Positions 48,553-61,700 of a DNA stretch of 64,000 nucleotides are shown in pieces. Positions within the stretch are counted from its first letter, which is position 1, and each line of letters opens with the position of its first letter. The notes under the pieces were generated by a model, which did not search any database, was not told the origin of the DNA, and saw nothing but the letters and a program-made list of their open reading frames with translations. The DNA is from Hymenoscyphus infarciens (lineage: Eukaryota; Ascomycota; Leotiomycetes; Helotiales; Helotiaceae). The DNA is taken from contig LLCB01000194.1 of assembly GCA_001414345.1 (NCBI GenBank), positions 1 to 64,000 on the forward strand. The letters run 5' to 3'. The position numbers and the translations under genes were made by a program.

Positions 48553-51500
48553 TCAGCGACAGCTACCAGAGGAAGACTGACAACCATCACTCTGAGCACA
48601 ATGCCCATCAGTACTCCCACAATAATTATACTTCGAACAGCAATTGCCAAATGGACTTCCTTGACAAGTGGTTTCCGGCCCACAATGACCATCAACACTA
48701 ACAGTCTGGCTCTTCTTTCCACAAGTCCCGAATGCAGATTGACATCCCATATCTTCAGAACAGTATGCTTTTGTGGAACCACACCACGAACTCGAGGAAC
48801 AACAAGAACCGAATACGGAGTTCAAACAAGTTTTTCCATTCCCACATACCCCATCGGCGGATGTCTTGAGAGCTCCTTGGGTTGGAGATGACGCTGGGGG
48901 AGGAGGTGGTGGAGGTGGTGGTGGTGGCGGTGGAGGCGTCGCAGCTCCGAACCCACACTGACCAAAAGCCTTTTGACAACCCGTATCTTCAGAACAATAT
49001 GGAGTAGATGAACCACAGAATCCATACTTGGAGCAGCAATTGCCATAGACGGACCTCAAACAAGTTATCCCATTACCACAGGTGCCATCAGAGGAGGTCT
49101 TGAGCGGCGGTGGGGGTGGAGGAGGTGGCGGAGGAGGCGGAAGGGCGCCAGCATTGTCTCCACATTGACCGAAGTTTGTTTGGCAGCCCGCGTTGACAGA
49201 GCAGTAATCAGAGCCAGAACCACACCAACCATGCGAGCTACAGCAGTTCCCGTATGCGGATCCTAAACAGGTCTTTGATGGTCGAGCACCACATGAGCCG
49301 TCCGCTGTAATTGCTAAAGCTGGGGGAGGCCCGCTATCGGTATTAGCTGGAGGCGGAGGCGAAGAAGGTGTTGTTGGTGGAGGGCTATTCAAGTCAGTAT
49401 GAGAGTCGATTCTTTGCATTAATCGGGCAACTCACTTCCCGTTCCCCGCAATAAAGTCAATACTCCATGCAACTGTCCCTCCCAGACAATGTTCATCAGC
49501 CCACATGAGCTTCATCGCAATCGTTTCGGCGTCATCATATCCCATCCACTGGTCTCCATCATAAAAGATTTCTTTCTGCATGGCATCGGGAATCAACTTT
49601 GGAGTAAGATTCTCTCGTTTAATCAGATCTCCGATTTCTTTCAATGTGAGTATACCGTCGCTATGAGAGCAAGGTCCTCCTCTATTTGGGCCGGAATAAG
49701 GGCAATTGACGTCTGTACATGACGGATTCGAAAGGGTATATCCTCGACCGTAGTATGGAATCCCGAGATTTACTTTTGCGGGTTCGACTCCATCAAACCA
49801 CAAAGGAACGATGTTTGTATTGATATCGATTATCGAAGCCTGTGGACGAACCTGGGCTCCCAAGCGCTCTGCTTCCCAGGAACCATGAATATCATATGCC
49901 ATAAAATTGAAAAAATCAAGACTAGGCTGCATAGCGACTAAATCGAAGGTGGAAAGGCCAGGAAAATCGGTAGGACTAAAGAAGTTAGTATTGTTCGAGC
50001 AATTCAAAAATGATTCTTCCGGAGCTTTCAGGCAATTCAAAGTATTATTTGAGAAGGGTTAGAACAATAAAGAACCGATCATCTTCATTGTTCCAACTCC
50101 TTTCGTAGTAATACTTTGGATTGTCCCAGCAATGAAGACTTACATTGCAATACTAATTCCGAACTTTTCCCCGAAAGCATGTCGCATCTCGTTCACAAGA
50201 GTGACAATGTTGGAGAAATCAGCTTGTTTTCCCCCTCGATATGAAAGTGTTGGCGTCTCCCAGTCCAAATCCACGCCCTGGAATCCGTATTTATCCATAA
50301 AATCACATAGGGAAGCGATAAAAGTAGCTCTATTTTCCGGGGTAGATGCCATGTCTGAGAAAGTCGTAAATGTTGGGCCTGGATCGGTGAGACCTGAACC
50401 TCCCACAGCAATCCAGGTCTGCATTTGGTGACTTTTGAGTGATGTAAAATCTGTATATAATGGAATATCCGCATTATCAGCAGGGGTGACTTTAAAAGTC
50501 TTTGGGTCGATGAACAGGAACGCGAAGACTAGATGGGTAAGTCCGGTAGTGTCGATTTGAGATGGGTAGACTATATCGCATCCGCGGTATCTGACGCTTC
50601 TGGAAAGTAGTTAGTAAGGTTCGAGTACTGCTTCTGGTTTGTCTGAACCAATAGCAGAAAATCAAGACACTTGTCTTCCCATTCTCCCAAGCTTCCTACA
50701 ATCAATGATTGCCTCGAACTTGTTCGCAACAACTGGCAACAGTCCTGTCACACTGATCCATACAACTACGAACTAATGAATATTTGAAAACGTGCTGATG
50801 CATACCCTGATTGCCAGTAGGCGACCTTTCTGCCCTTCGAGGCTGAATGATCCCTAACATTGCATGACGGAGTTGGTACAGTTTGGCAGCTTCCAAATCC
50901 TTCCTGGCAAGGGAAGATGATTCCTGGATCGCCTGGGTTGTGTGTGGTAGGTATTGTTCCTTTGCAGAAAATATCAGAAGTACCGCAATAGCCGAAATAG
51001 GAACAGCTAAAACCAGATTTTGGAGTCAGTCAACTTCTTTGAACAATATTTGGGAGTTTTCGAGCATGTCTCGGAGTAAAGGAGGCCTGGATAAGGAAAT
51101 ATTCCTCGAGAAACCTCACTTACCAGATGTTCAGCGGACACTTCTGTGACCCATTGAGCGAATCAACACCACACATCGCATGAGCGTCGCAATTCGAAAG
51201 ACACCGAGTCGCAGCTGTGCTTTTGCAATTGTAGGGCGTGAACCCACACTTGCCTTCCTGTTGCGAACACGTTAATAAATGGTTCCCCCAATGGAGTGGA
51301 GAAACCACTGACGGAATTACAACAACTGCTATCAACGCAAGATTTCGTAGGGCTACATTCGACGGGAGCCTCTCTCTGGCGTAAAGGTAGGGCAGACGAA
51401 AAGCCAACACCCGAATGGCGATGATCGTTCTTGAATGCCTCGGTTTCGGCCTGGGTCATGTTGTCTCCAATCTGGCTCAGGATGTGCTTGAGTCCAATCT

Positions 51501-51687
51501 CGAGAATGGGGAGGGGTGGTGAAAGAGCAACATTCTGCTGTACAATGCGATTTAAACTGGCTTCAAAGTGCTCTTGGGGCGTTGGCAAAGAAGAATTGCT
51601 GCGCGGGACAGGAACAACGAGGGAAGAGATGAGAGTGACAATCGATGTCAAAAGAATGGACGATGAGAAGTACATCTGGTGCATCAT
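48553..51687 (-). CDS. Secreted GH18 chitinase with five CBM18 modules
   Basis: Six exons, complement(51687-51313, 51257-51124, 51006-50806, 50599-50144, 49975-49436, 49384-48553), give about 845 residues. Splice joins rebuild domains: exons 1-3 form an N-terminal chitin-binding cluster (CCNSEGKCGFTPYNC, then NICCSYFGYCGTSDIFC), and exons 4-5 form the GH18 barrel. Its catalytic motif is GVDLDWE (Glu351), preceded by AVGGSG and followed by FFNFMAYDIHG and LGIPYYGRGY. A signal peptide is predicted at the start (SSSILLTSIVTLISSLVV). After the barrel come four CBM18 modules of the type CGNGxTCxxSVYGNCCSxxGFCG, separated by polyproline linkers. This resembles subgroup C fungal chitinases, but no LysM is visible. 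The first Asp of DxxDxDxE is Gln344, as in some subgroup C enzymes. It would degrade chitin outside the cell. Confidence 0.9.
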
Positions 51688-52848
51688 AGGAACTTTAGGA
51701 AGATAATAGGGAAAAGGGGCGAAAACGAAACGAGGGCGGGCGGAGTTGAAGGGGAAGAAAGGGAAGAAGAAGAGAACGTGTAGGTAGGTAGGTAGGTACC
51801 CGTACCCGTAAGCCTTACATGTCTTTGGGAAGGAGCGACCATGATGATTTCCCTCGAAAAATGGCGAAGCATTGTTCCCGGACTGCAGATGTCCACTGTT
51901 CAGGGAAATGGAGAGAGAGGAACGTCGGGTCATCGTCTAAACTCAATCGCACACATCTTGAATCTTGAATCTGGACTCGGCCACACTCTTCTTGGGGAAG
52001 GCGCGTTCAACGACGTACATTCCCCGAAAAGATAATGATTTGGCAATGCGTTTCCGACGACGAAAAACCATACTCCCCCACGACGGAGTGCAAGAGAATA
52101 TGAGAAGCAAGTCGAGGGTCAACCAGGGACCTCTTGAAGTGAGTTTGTGAACGAGGGAACGACGGAACGAAGGAAAGAGGCGAGGGGTCGGGCGGTGACA
52201 ACCGGCAGAAACGCTTAATTGGTAAATCACAACACTTGATCCAAAACTGTTGCCACTTCTTTTCAAGAATTAAGGAATATCTACAAGTGTCTTCTTAAAA
52301 TTGGGTAAATAAATACCTTTGGTCACTTTCACGATTTGGCTCCTCCATTCAACGCGGTTGAAACAAACACTGAGTTGGAAGTAAGCCACGTGTAAGCTGC
52401 GGCATACTTGGAAAGAGTCAGACAACAAGAGGGTTCGAATAGCAACCTCGTATTTCTGACCAATCATGACCAACGAACTGAACTCACCCAAATCATACGA
52501 GTAGCGAAAGGGTTGATATTATTCTGTCGCCTTACTTGTCATCACACGATCTCGGACCTTCTCCCAATACAGCCAGACCATCATGAACCTAAATTTATTG
52601 CCATATTACGTTCTTACAGGCATACGAGAATAATTTCAATACCAGGGGCACCCAATTAGTTGTCGAAGAATATTTGGTAAAGTTCATGGCCTTTTGTGAT
52701 CTAAACTCTATGAGAGACAGCTATCAAAAGCTCAGTCATCGCTCAAATATCGTATAGAAAATGCCCACGTCCGGATATACCAGAACTAACTCTATCCTCC
52801 AACCCACGGCTAAATTTAGCGGAAACAGAGGACTCAATCTTCGAGATC
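51688..52848. other. Chitinase upstream region, no supported gene
   Basis: About 1.2 kb between the chitinase start and the end of the next minus-strand gene. Open frames upstream of 51687 are extensions of the chitinase frame or shadows. A GTAG tetranucleotide run occurs at 51780-51797. Confidence 0.45.
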
Positions 52849-54547
52849 CTATGCTCGTGGAAGAGCATAATCATCTCTCTCGCTCTCCAATCGCTCAGCA
52901 GTAGTCTGATAAATCCTCGGAATTCCTGAAGCCTCAAAGGGTGTTCCATCCATAACCATATCCACCAAACCCGCCATCGTCAACCAAATAACCGGCATTC
53001 CGTGGCCATCAAAGCCAGCCGAAATCCAAACTCCCTTCTTTCCCGGAACCTCACCAACGCTAGGAACACCATCAGAGTTATATCCCATGATACCGGTCCA
53101 AATACTCTCGACTTTTGCACCGCTATTCTCCCAACCGATGAAATGGTCTTGCATATAAGTGTCGAAGTACTTCTTTGCCGGTTCGATGAGGGTGGAGTCG
53201 TCGGTGTTGTTATACCATTCTTCTCGGAGAGAGAGGAAATCGGAACGTGCACCGCCTACGATGATTGAGCCATCTGGACGAGCGGTGAGGTAATCGTGAG
53301 ATCCCTTGGGCAGACGAAGACAGTATGTGTCAGGCATTTCGGGCACTTTAGCTCCCTCTGGTGTGGTGATGTGGCAGCAAATTCCTCGGCAAGCAACTAT
53401 TTTACCGCTGTATTCGGGAAGGAGAGCTGAAGTGTACCCATTCGTGGCCATGATGATGTTTTTGGCAGTGATTTGACCACGAGGGGTGGTTGCTGTCCAT
53501 TCTCCGGGCTTGGACTGAGAGGGTTCGAGGGAGGTTACTGGAGTGTTGGTTTGAATGTTGAATTTTGGGTCGTTAGAAGTAATTCTGAGGAGCTCCATCA
53601 TGAGCTTGTAAGGCCAGAGATGAGCGGCTGGGAATGAGAAACAACCGACGCAGCCCTTGACTTGAGAGACCTTGGTATCGTTAGCAAGTGTTGGAAAGTT
53701 TAGTCATTATTCCACGACATCCGTCACTGTTATTGTACGAGCTTTACGCCACTTATTAACCGAGTGGGTTCAAAAGAATTAAGAGCTTGAATCTCTAATC
53801 TTCCCAACGTCTCGGATAATATGTTCATTTGTTCGAATAGTGTCGCACAATGTGTAGTAAAGTAGGTGCCGGAAACTAACGACGGATCGTCGTATAGCAG
53901 AACTCACCTTTTCAGCTTCTTCCTCATCAGTCCAAACCAATCCCTCCAAAGTACTCATAGCAACACCTCTCGTCTTCATCTCCTCAAAAGTCTTCTTAGC
54001 AGCTTTAGCATCATCGCGATTGGTGTGGATATCAAAAGATCGCGTAACAACGAAATCACACTCAATCCCCTCCTTCTTGACCAAATCAGCAATAGCTTGA
54101 ACGTGAGCATCTTCAAAAGCACACAGCTCAGCTGCAGCTTGTTCTCCATACTCTCTGATCAAAGCTGGAAGACGAGTATGAACAGAAGGTCGAATATGTC
54201 CACCTATTTCAAGTAAGCGAGGATGAACGTCATGATTTTTGAAGTAGAAGTGAGCACGTACCATTTCTTCCGCTAGCACCAGAACATGCCTCTCTTGCCT
54301 CAACCAAGACGACCTTCAAGTTCTCTTGATCTTTACGTGACTTTGCTTTTTCGGAAGCCAAAAGGTGATATGCAGCTGAGATTCCTGCATAACCACCGCC
54401 AATGATGAGGATGTCACATTCGGTGGGAAGGTCATTGGTTGTACGGTGCGTGTCCAGCTTATCTGGTGTGATTCGCCAGAAGGGAGTTGTGGCATTTTCA
54501 ACCGGCAAAGAGGGTGTTTGTAAAGTCGAAGGCTTGATATACCCCAT
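52849..54547 (-). CDS. FAD-dependent oxidoreductase, DAO/PuuB-like
   Basis: Three exons, complement(54547-54262, 54203-53908, 53670-52849), give 467 residues. Donors are GTACGT and GTGAGT; the second intron is 237 nt and ends GCTAAC...CCAAG. The Rossmann motif IIGGGYAGISAAYHL lies at about 48-62. It is followed by EAREACSGASGRNGGHIRP, where the last residues are joined across intron 1, as in glycine/sarcosine- and gamma-glutamylputrescine-oxidase-like DAO proteins. Near the C-terminus, WTGIMGYNSDGVPSVGEVPG and AGFDGHGMP complete the FAD fold. The family oxidises amines or amino acids, releasing peroxide; the substrate is not known. The gene is preceded by a (CAA)n leader on its own strand. 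It is distinct in sequence from the FAD oxidoreductase at 14658-16129. Confidence 0.9.
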
Positions 54548-54583
<36 letters not shown>

Positions 54584-54584
54584 C
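54548..54584 (+). repeat. TTG trinucleotide microsatellite before a start codon
   Basis: About eleven TTG units on the plus strand, read as (CAA)n in the mRNA, immediately before the ATG at 54547. Unstructured CAA leaders favour ribosome scanning; copy number is likely variable. Confidence 0.9.
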
Positions 54585-56250
54585 AGTTGAGGGGGAGTAT
54601 TAGATCGAAGTTGAGAGTTGTGGAGTGGAGTGTGTGAAGTTGAGAAGATAAGAAGCCAAGTTGCGGGATTGAGGTGTTGAAGAGTTGAAAGGTTGGAAAG
54701 AAATTTGGGAAGCTATAAGCAGCTTTTATAAATAAGCGGTAGCCATCAAGGTTGTTTGGAAGCCTCAACAGTTTTATAAGTGAAGAGATGAGCGACCGTG
54801 CCAGCTACGTATTCACTATTGCCATGCGTTCTTACACAGCCAGCCAAACACCCTCTATGTGTACCACGGAAGGACGCCGTAAGTGCCAATTGAGGTGGCT
54901 TCTCAATCATTCCAAGGGCTATATTCCAAGAGCTACAAATCTCACCTATCTGTTTCCCACAAAAGCACAGGCGAGAGATAACCATTTCGAAATTGTGCTT
55001 ACCGAAGTCGCATACGTCACTTAGTACCTCAACTGGTTGAGTAATCCTCTCATCTACTCTTTCTTACAGCTGACTCTTAGTAGTGAGATACCTTTACGTC
55101 GTAATCTCACCAAACCCTCCTTTACAAGCTCGTAACCACCCATTAACTCCTATCCTTCCCAAAGTCTAAGACAGTAAGCACCATTCATACATCTCAACTA
55201 TATGCTCCTTCCCTCGAGCTTCACATTGCTTCATTTACCTCAATAGGTAAACCTAAAACCCACCTTTCAATTGACACCACTTGAAAGCAACGTTAAAATT
55301 CCACGACTAGTAAATTTTGATACTGGTTCTTCTATCTTCTCATTGTTCCAGTAGAACTGGAATGATAATTTCTATTGGACCAAATAGTTGAACCAATTAG
55401 TTCTATATCATTTCTTATTTTAGAATTCTTAGTACACTCCTAATAAGCTGGGTTGATTTTTGACTATTAACTCGAATCAACACTCAACCAACTCCAATTA
55501 GCTACTCGACTTGTGGGAGCTTTCGTGGTTGCGCCAGCTGCAAGTGACACAAGTCTAGCAGGCGATTTAAGAACAAATACCACCTACCACGCAGAGTTGA
55601 CGTGGACTCATGCCCAAACGAGGCCTTTTTAACCATATTTTGTTGAAGTTTTTAGTAGTTAAACGACTAAGACGATGTGCAACATAACAAGCACATCAGT
55701 CCAAGATAGGCAAGTGTCTGCTGCTCAGTACAAATGTCACGTGAACTCAAAGCGAATTGAGGGAGGGTATGAGAGTTAAGTATTAGTCTGTGGTTTTTGG
55801 CATCTACATTCATTCGGATGATATTTAATTGGAAGAAGTAAGAACTCAAACTCTTGACTCTCCTAGACCCTTTACGATTACCGGCTATTATTATTCGAGG
55901 GTATCTCGTATGATAAGAGAGGATAGTGTCACAGATGCTCTTGACCTGGAAATATCAGAAAACACAAGCCAGTAATCATGAAAAGGTGACTTGGAAGTTG
56001 CCCATAACTAATACCCAAAGGAAATATAAAACCCAAACCTACGTTGATCTTCCCATTTACCCCCTCAATAACGAAATTCTCCTTCTCACCCCTGGATCCC
56101 TAACCCCATCAACTCAATCAATACTCATGAAAAGCATAACTCATACTCTCTTCCCACCTCCCACCGAGCCTCCCAAGTCAAAACCATCCAAGTCCCGTGT
56201 CCCCTATGCCTAAGCCCTCCCACTGTTCACCGTTCTCTTCACAAGGATCC
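54585..56250. other. Intergenic DNA, no supported gene
   Basis: About 1.7 kb. I find no credible coding frame. Self-similar words around TTCTATTGGACC / GAACCAATTAGTTCTAT occur near 55370-55405. Otherwise nothing recognised. Confidence 0.4.
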
Positions 56251-56779
56251 TCACTTCGAAACAGGTTGAACTTTGTTCGTCTCGTCGGCGTATTTGAAAA
56301 TCGGTCCACCAGCATTAGGATGCGAATACCCAAAGAAAGCCTCATACTGATTCGGAGCATTCTTGACCGTGACAACCGCGAAATCACCCTTGTAATCCCA
56401 TCCCCAGGAGATTTGCCAGGTGCTTGGATTCTGCCATGCGAAATTAGCATGTTGCATCGAGCCCCCTTCTACAAAGAATACCAATTGAAGTACAACGAGG
56501 AAAGGGAAAAGAGAAGAAGAAACCACATACCTCAGCACAACCAACGTTATACCAAGGATGAACATCAGCCCCCACATCAGTAGGCTTCACCGTATCAACA
56601 GTAGAACAATTTTGAGTCCCAAGTTTGTAGTCGATGATGAAGTTGTAGGAGCATGAATCGGGCTTGCTGCAATCGCGCGTGAAGTTCGAAAGGGTTATCT
56701 CGGTGGGAACAGTGTAGGGGGCCGCACTGACGAGGGCAACAGGCAAGGCGAGCCAGCTGAGTAGGGCGGTAGTCAACAT
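56251..56779 (-). CDS. Small secreted cysteine-containing protein (candidate effector-like)
   Basis: The start MLTTALLSWLALPVALVSAAP is a clear signal peptide (ATG at 56779). A short mature protein follows with CSKPDSCSYNFIIDYKL, NCSTVD and WYNVGCAE. A second exon gives MQHANFAWQNPSTW, ISWGWDYKGDFAVVTVKN and a stop at 56251. The two parts clearly belong together, but the obvious donor (GTATGT at 56530) and acceptor (TTTGTAG) join them out of frame by one base, at a run of five G. A weaker donor, GTTTCT, seven bases on keeps frame and would add Val-Cys. So the gene is about 155-160 residues with an uncertain junction, or carries a one-base frameshift. No family recognised. Confidence 0.65.
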
Positions 56780-58734
56780 GGTACTTTTCGGTCTTGATGT
56801 TTGGATTGAGTTTGTGATAGTGATTTGATGATATTGAGTAAGTGTTGACACAGGTGTTTGTTTGTGTTGAGTCCAAGAATAAACCAAAAGTGATTGTTGA
56901 TTTGATGAAGAAAGGAGAGCGGGTGGGTGTCAAAAGGTTATATAGCCCGGCCATCCAGAGTTTCAATCGTGCCTTCCGTGTTTTCTGTTCCCCCTCACAT
57001 CTCAACTCTTAACTCCATCATACCTTCCCCGCCTCGTATCCAACTCACGTCTCATGACGTCTATCCCGAGCCTTACAAAGTAGGGACCCCTTTCACGAAC
57101 GGCTTGAAATCTGGAGAATTTATCCGGCATGTCGCACTCCCAACCCGTAAGTGTATCGGTCATCGTTCTGTGTGCACCGGCGAATTGTCTTGTGCTAGAT
57201 GCCCCTCAACAACTGAATGAATTGTGCTAAAAGACTTGGAACAGTTACGAGTGACAAGGCTCGATTATTCTATAAATCGTCCGTAAACTAAATTCAAATT
57301 GCCTGAGACCTTTTAAAAGAATAGAGTGTTACTTAGCTTGTACGCAGAACGGGACTCGCTGGCAAGTCTCTGAAATGCCGAGAAAATAATACAACGCTTC
57401 AATGGGTCTCCTCATCGCTCCTCTCTTATCCCCATAGCCAAAACGCAAACAAAAATGAGAGAATATATGAAACACCATAAGTGGTCAAGTCTGCCCAAGC
57501 ATCTTCTCAGCCCTCAAAACACAGAACCCCATTCCCCAGATAACACAAGCTTGTCCTCATACACATGCCCTCTACCGCCTTCACCGCCGAACGCCAATAC
57601 TCAAATGACCCAAAATCAAAATACCCACCCAGCATCAAAGCAACGTTCCGCCTCCTCAACCCCAAAGCCCCCCTCCCTCCCGTATCGCAGTCCCTCACTC
57701 CCAAAGTAATGCAAATTACCTCACAGATCACACCTCAACCGCGTGGTATGAGAGTACCAAAAGTGACCTGTGCCATTGAATGCTGCCCTTGCCTGTATTT
57801 CTCTCATCACGATTGAAGTAAGAAAGCTACAAGTGAGGAACGAAAAATAGAGGAAGAAAGGGGAAGAGCAACGCAGAATGAAAACTATGATCCAAGGAGA
57901 CAAAAAATAATCAGTACCTAGCAACAAGTCTCAATCGAAAACACTGCTCTCACTCGTAGCTCCTGCCCTGCGTATCACCCTAAATAATGCGGGGTAATAC
58001 AATAGGAAGGAAGGGAGTACCGGAAATGTTCATGACAGACACGACGCTGTCAGCAAGTAAGGTACCCAAGTCATCCGCCCGCGCAGACCTATCGGTCACT
58101 CAGGGCAAGAGCGCAAGGAGGGAGCTCCGAACATTCGTACCTGCCCAGTTCGGTAAATCAGTATAGCAAGCCAATCGTTCCAAGAAAGAAATACAAAGAG
58201 CTTACCTACCTTGAGCACCCATTTCAAGTTGTTTTCGTGTACCGTCGTCTCTCGGTCTCAATTCCCCCGAGATTAATGACACAAAAACCAGCAGTACTGG
58301 TACACCAAACCATGAAGGAATGTGAAAAGTAAAAACGAACGTATCAAAAGCCCATTAATTAAAAACCTGACTAGAAACCGTGCGTCCCGCCCACCACGCA
58401 TTCATAAATTCTAGCCAAAAAAGCACTTTCCCATCTGCCCCAACACCCCCAAGAATTCTAATCACCCATATCCACGTAATTTAGTTGAGCCCATGAGTTA
58501 GCCATCCCATCTCACAGCTTTTCTCTATGCAATACCCCCAACGCCCATTCTTGATACCCCAATTCCTTATCGACCTGTAACAAGATCGTATCAAAAAATT
58601 CTCCAAAAACGCCGGCCCTGTACGCAGAGGGCTCATGGGTATCATATTTTCTCCAATTCTAAAAAAATCATGCCAACAAGGTTCGACCGATTCGTGTACC
58701 TCTTGGTCGCCTTGTATACCAAAAAGGCTGCTGC
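56780..58734. other. Intergenic DNA, no supported gene
   Basis: About 2 kb between the secreted-protein start and the SCAP stop. Proline-rich plus-strand frames at 57455-57816 come from C-rich DNA and lack coding character. The final 300-400 bp is the likely SCAP 3' untranslated region. No RNA gene recognised. Confidence 0.45.
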
Positions 58735-61700
58735 TTAATATGTTCGTTTCCTCTGCGGAGTAGTATTTTTCTTTTTCCTGGTCGTAGCTGCCATCCCCAC
58801 AAAGGCAGCATCGTTGTCATCTTGAAAATCATCAAATCTGTCATGACCAACCGTAACAACTTTCACGACGTTTCCAAGGGCGACGGCAATTGTTCTCTTA
58901 CCAATCCTCTCCATGGGGCCAAGTTCACTCACAAGGAGATGTTCAGACCCATGTTGTCCACTGGAAAGTGGCGCAGTTGTTCGATCGCCTCTGGCACTGA
59001 TACTCCAGGCTTCCCAAACATCTTCGTCCACTGCTTGTGGTTTGTTGGCGCTTCGATAATATCCACCGCGACGACGAAGCCCTGAGCCTGAAGATGATGT
59101 TACATTGATGGTGCTTGTTTCCTGGTTTTCAGTTGGGAACTCGCGCTTCCGAACGCCAATGATGTACCCAATTTGTAGGGTACGCCACTCGCCTGGATTT
59201 TCAATCACAAAATTATGTTCAACTGTTTCTCGCCAAAGACAACAAGTCTTGCTGCCAGGTGTCCATGGATCACGAAAGCAAATGGTATCACCATCCCGCT
59301 GTGGAAGGTAGGAATGCAATATACATGCTCCAGTCTCGGCACAGGTATAAGCAAGAGCCAAGGATGCCAGGCCGACAGATCCGCATTGTGGTCTTCGTCG
59401 AGTGGAGTGGAAACAACGGAGGGTGTCGGGTTTCATCGGCTTCGTTGAGAAAGTATGTGTGATATTATGAGTGAAAATATCGATGAGATCGATCGTATGG
59501 TCTCTTATAGCGAGAAACGAACTCAAAGCTGGAAGCGGGAGAATAGAGCGGATTTCCTTATCACCTTCCATCTCCCGAAGCTCCAGACCTTCCGATACCC
59601 AGCCACTATCGTGTTGTGATGCTACATGTACACAGCCTTTCTTCGATGAAGTCAGGATACGAAGTGGGGGATTTGGATACTGAGCGGTGGGTTTCTCAAA
59701 GTGTGGTCGCACGCACACAAGCGGGCTGTGGCAGACTCGAAGATCTTTACTCTCGTTGGCCTCCATGTGTAGCTCAGTCATCATGCCGTTGTGTCGAGTA
59801 ACAAGCACGGGGTCGATTAGCTCTGTTTTATCATATCCAAAGCAAAATGATGCTGGAGTTCGCCCTTTGATTTCCACTGGCATAACTGGACCCCATCTCC
59901 TCTCGGGTATGTTCCACAGAATTACCTGGTTTTTAGCAGACAATATTGCCAGCCAATTGGAGTCTCTATCGATCGCCAGGGCCAAGACCGGGAAGGGGTC
60001 GTTGTTGGACTCAGGGTCGTGAACAACATAACTGAAAACGCCCTTTCGAATGTCCCAAACCCGAATGCATCGATCCAACCCAACAGTAACAACAACGCCT
60101 TCATTAGATGCTTTGACGAGTGCAATGTCAAGGAAATGCCCATGGCTCAGGGTTTTGACTGAAAGAAGGGGGTCGTCATCTGGCCTCTCCTCATACTCGG
60201 CCTCAGGTGACTCGTCCCAGAGAAGATAATTCATCAGTAGCGAAACTGCAGCAGAAATAACGAGGACAAAGGTGAGCAAGGTTCCAAACTGATTTCTTGC
60301 AAAGTCGTAAGCAGCAGGTAGAAAAGGACGAACGCCTGAGCCATTTGGCGTTCTATCAGACCCATTAAGAACGAATATGATTGGGTCGTATACTCGGGCT
60401 ATGTAGCGATTCGCATGAGGTTTGATTACTCGGATGACTTCGTGGGCTGCTTCGTGGTCTTGCATACGTAGCCATGCTGTGGGTGTTCTTGCTTGGTGTA
60501 TGTCATCAAACGATGGCAAATACGTAGTGCTAAGTGGAGGACTAAAGACAGTTATAGTTAGTATTCAGTTTGGCACCCGATTGACTTTCAAGGCAAGGCA
60601 AAAAGCCTGAAATCATGTAGGATAAAGAATAGTGAGTTCAGCCGACATACCTTTGCTTTTGTGCAATTAACGACCAAAATGACCGAAAAACCCGGGAGCT
60701 TGTCCCCCATAAAGTTTCGTTGTCGTAGAAATGCCATTGAGCAGTGAGCACAATCCCTATCATAACAATGGTTCCTGCTACTCTTGCTGATATTGGTCCT
60801 TTTCCGGCCAAAAGAGAATCTATCCATGTCTTGCTGGGTTGTGTGTCTTGGGAAAATCGATCCTTTTGGGTTGAAATTCTGTTTAAAGAATCACTGAGTT
60901 CAGTTCGCCGGACATCGATGCTTAGCACCGCTGTGAAGAAAGTAAAAAGGTAGATGAAATCCAGCATCAAAGCCAGAGCTGTAAAGATAGCAAAGGCTTT
61001 TATTGGTGGAAACACCACGGTAGATAACATCCATAGGATAGCTGTATTCTGGGCAAGACTGGTAAGAGCAACGTGCCCCTTTTCGCCCAAGGCCTCACCC
61101 ATCCTGAATGAGGTAGAACGGTCCGAAGGGGTGTGAATGACAGCATCGATCAATGTACAGATACTGTGAGAACTGAAGAACAAGGTGGCAAGAGGGTAAT
61201 ATTCCCTGGGTATCTTGGAGAGATCAATTTTCAAAATAGCACATATGGTAAAAGACGACATGATCGATACCGCTACTTGTGCCAGGGTTGCAAAAATAAG
61301 ACCCACTCCAGACTTCAGCGCTTGCATCTTAACCAGATTCCAGTAAAAATAAGCCACAAGACCGCTATAGCCTACCAAGAGGAAGAGGTTGTCTTTGATG
61401 GAGAGAGGCTGGAATCGGAATTCGTACAGGCGGGTGGCGTAAGATTTGTGGTCAGGTGGAATTATTTCCCAACTAGCGGAACCTCTTCGAGCAAGGTCCT
61501 GAGCTCTTCTTTCCCAATGTCTGCCGACGGGCGAGTTGAGCATATGGACGAGGGTGATAACCAAAGCATCTGCAGCTACCAGTTGGCGGTCTTCGAACCG
61601 CTTGCCGCTGAAAACAATTGAATGGCGTAGGGTAACGTTGACAGATGTCGATAAGCTGGAGCCATCATTCACAGTTTGTATGATGTCCTGATCTGCTTCA

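Noticed and set aside
48773..48961. Polyglycine open frame antisense to the chitinase
   Set aside because: It is the complement of the polyproline linker codons.
52430..52460. tRNA-like GGTTCGAATAGC word
   Set aside because: No A-box at a suitable distance and no cloverleaf could be drawn.
57455..57816. Proline-rich plus-strand frames near 57.5 kb
   Set aside because: C-rich DNA without a start context, introns or domain; likely non-coding.
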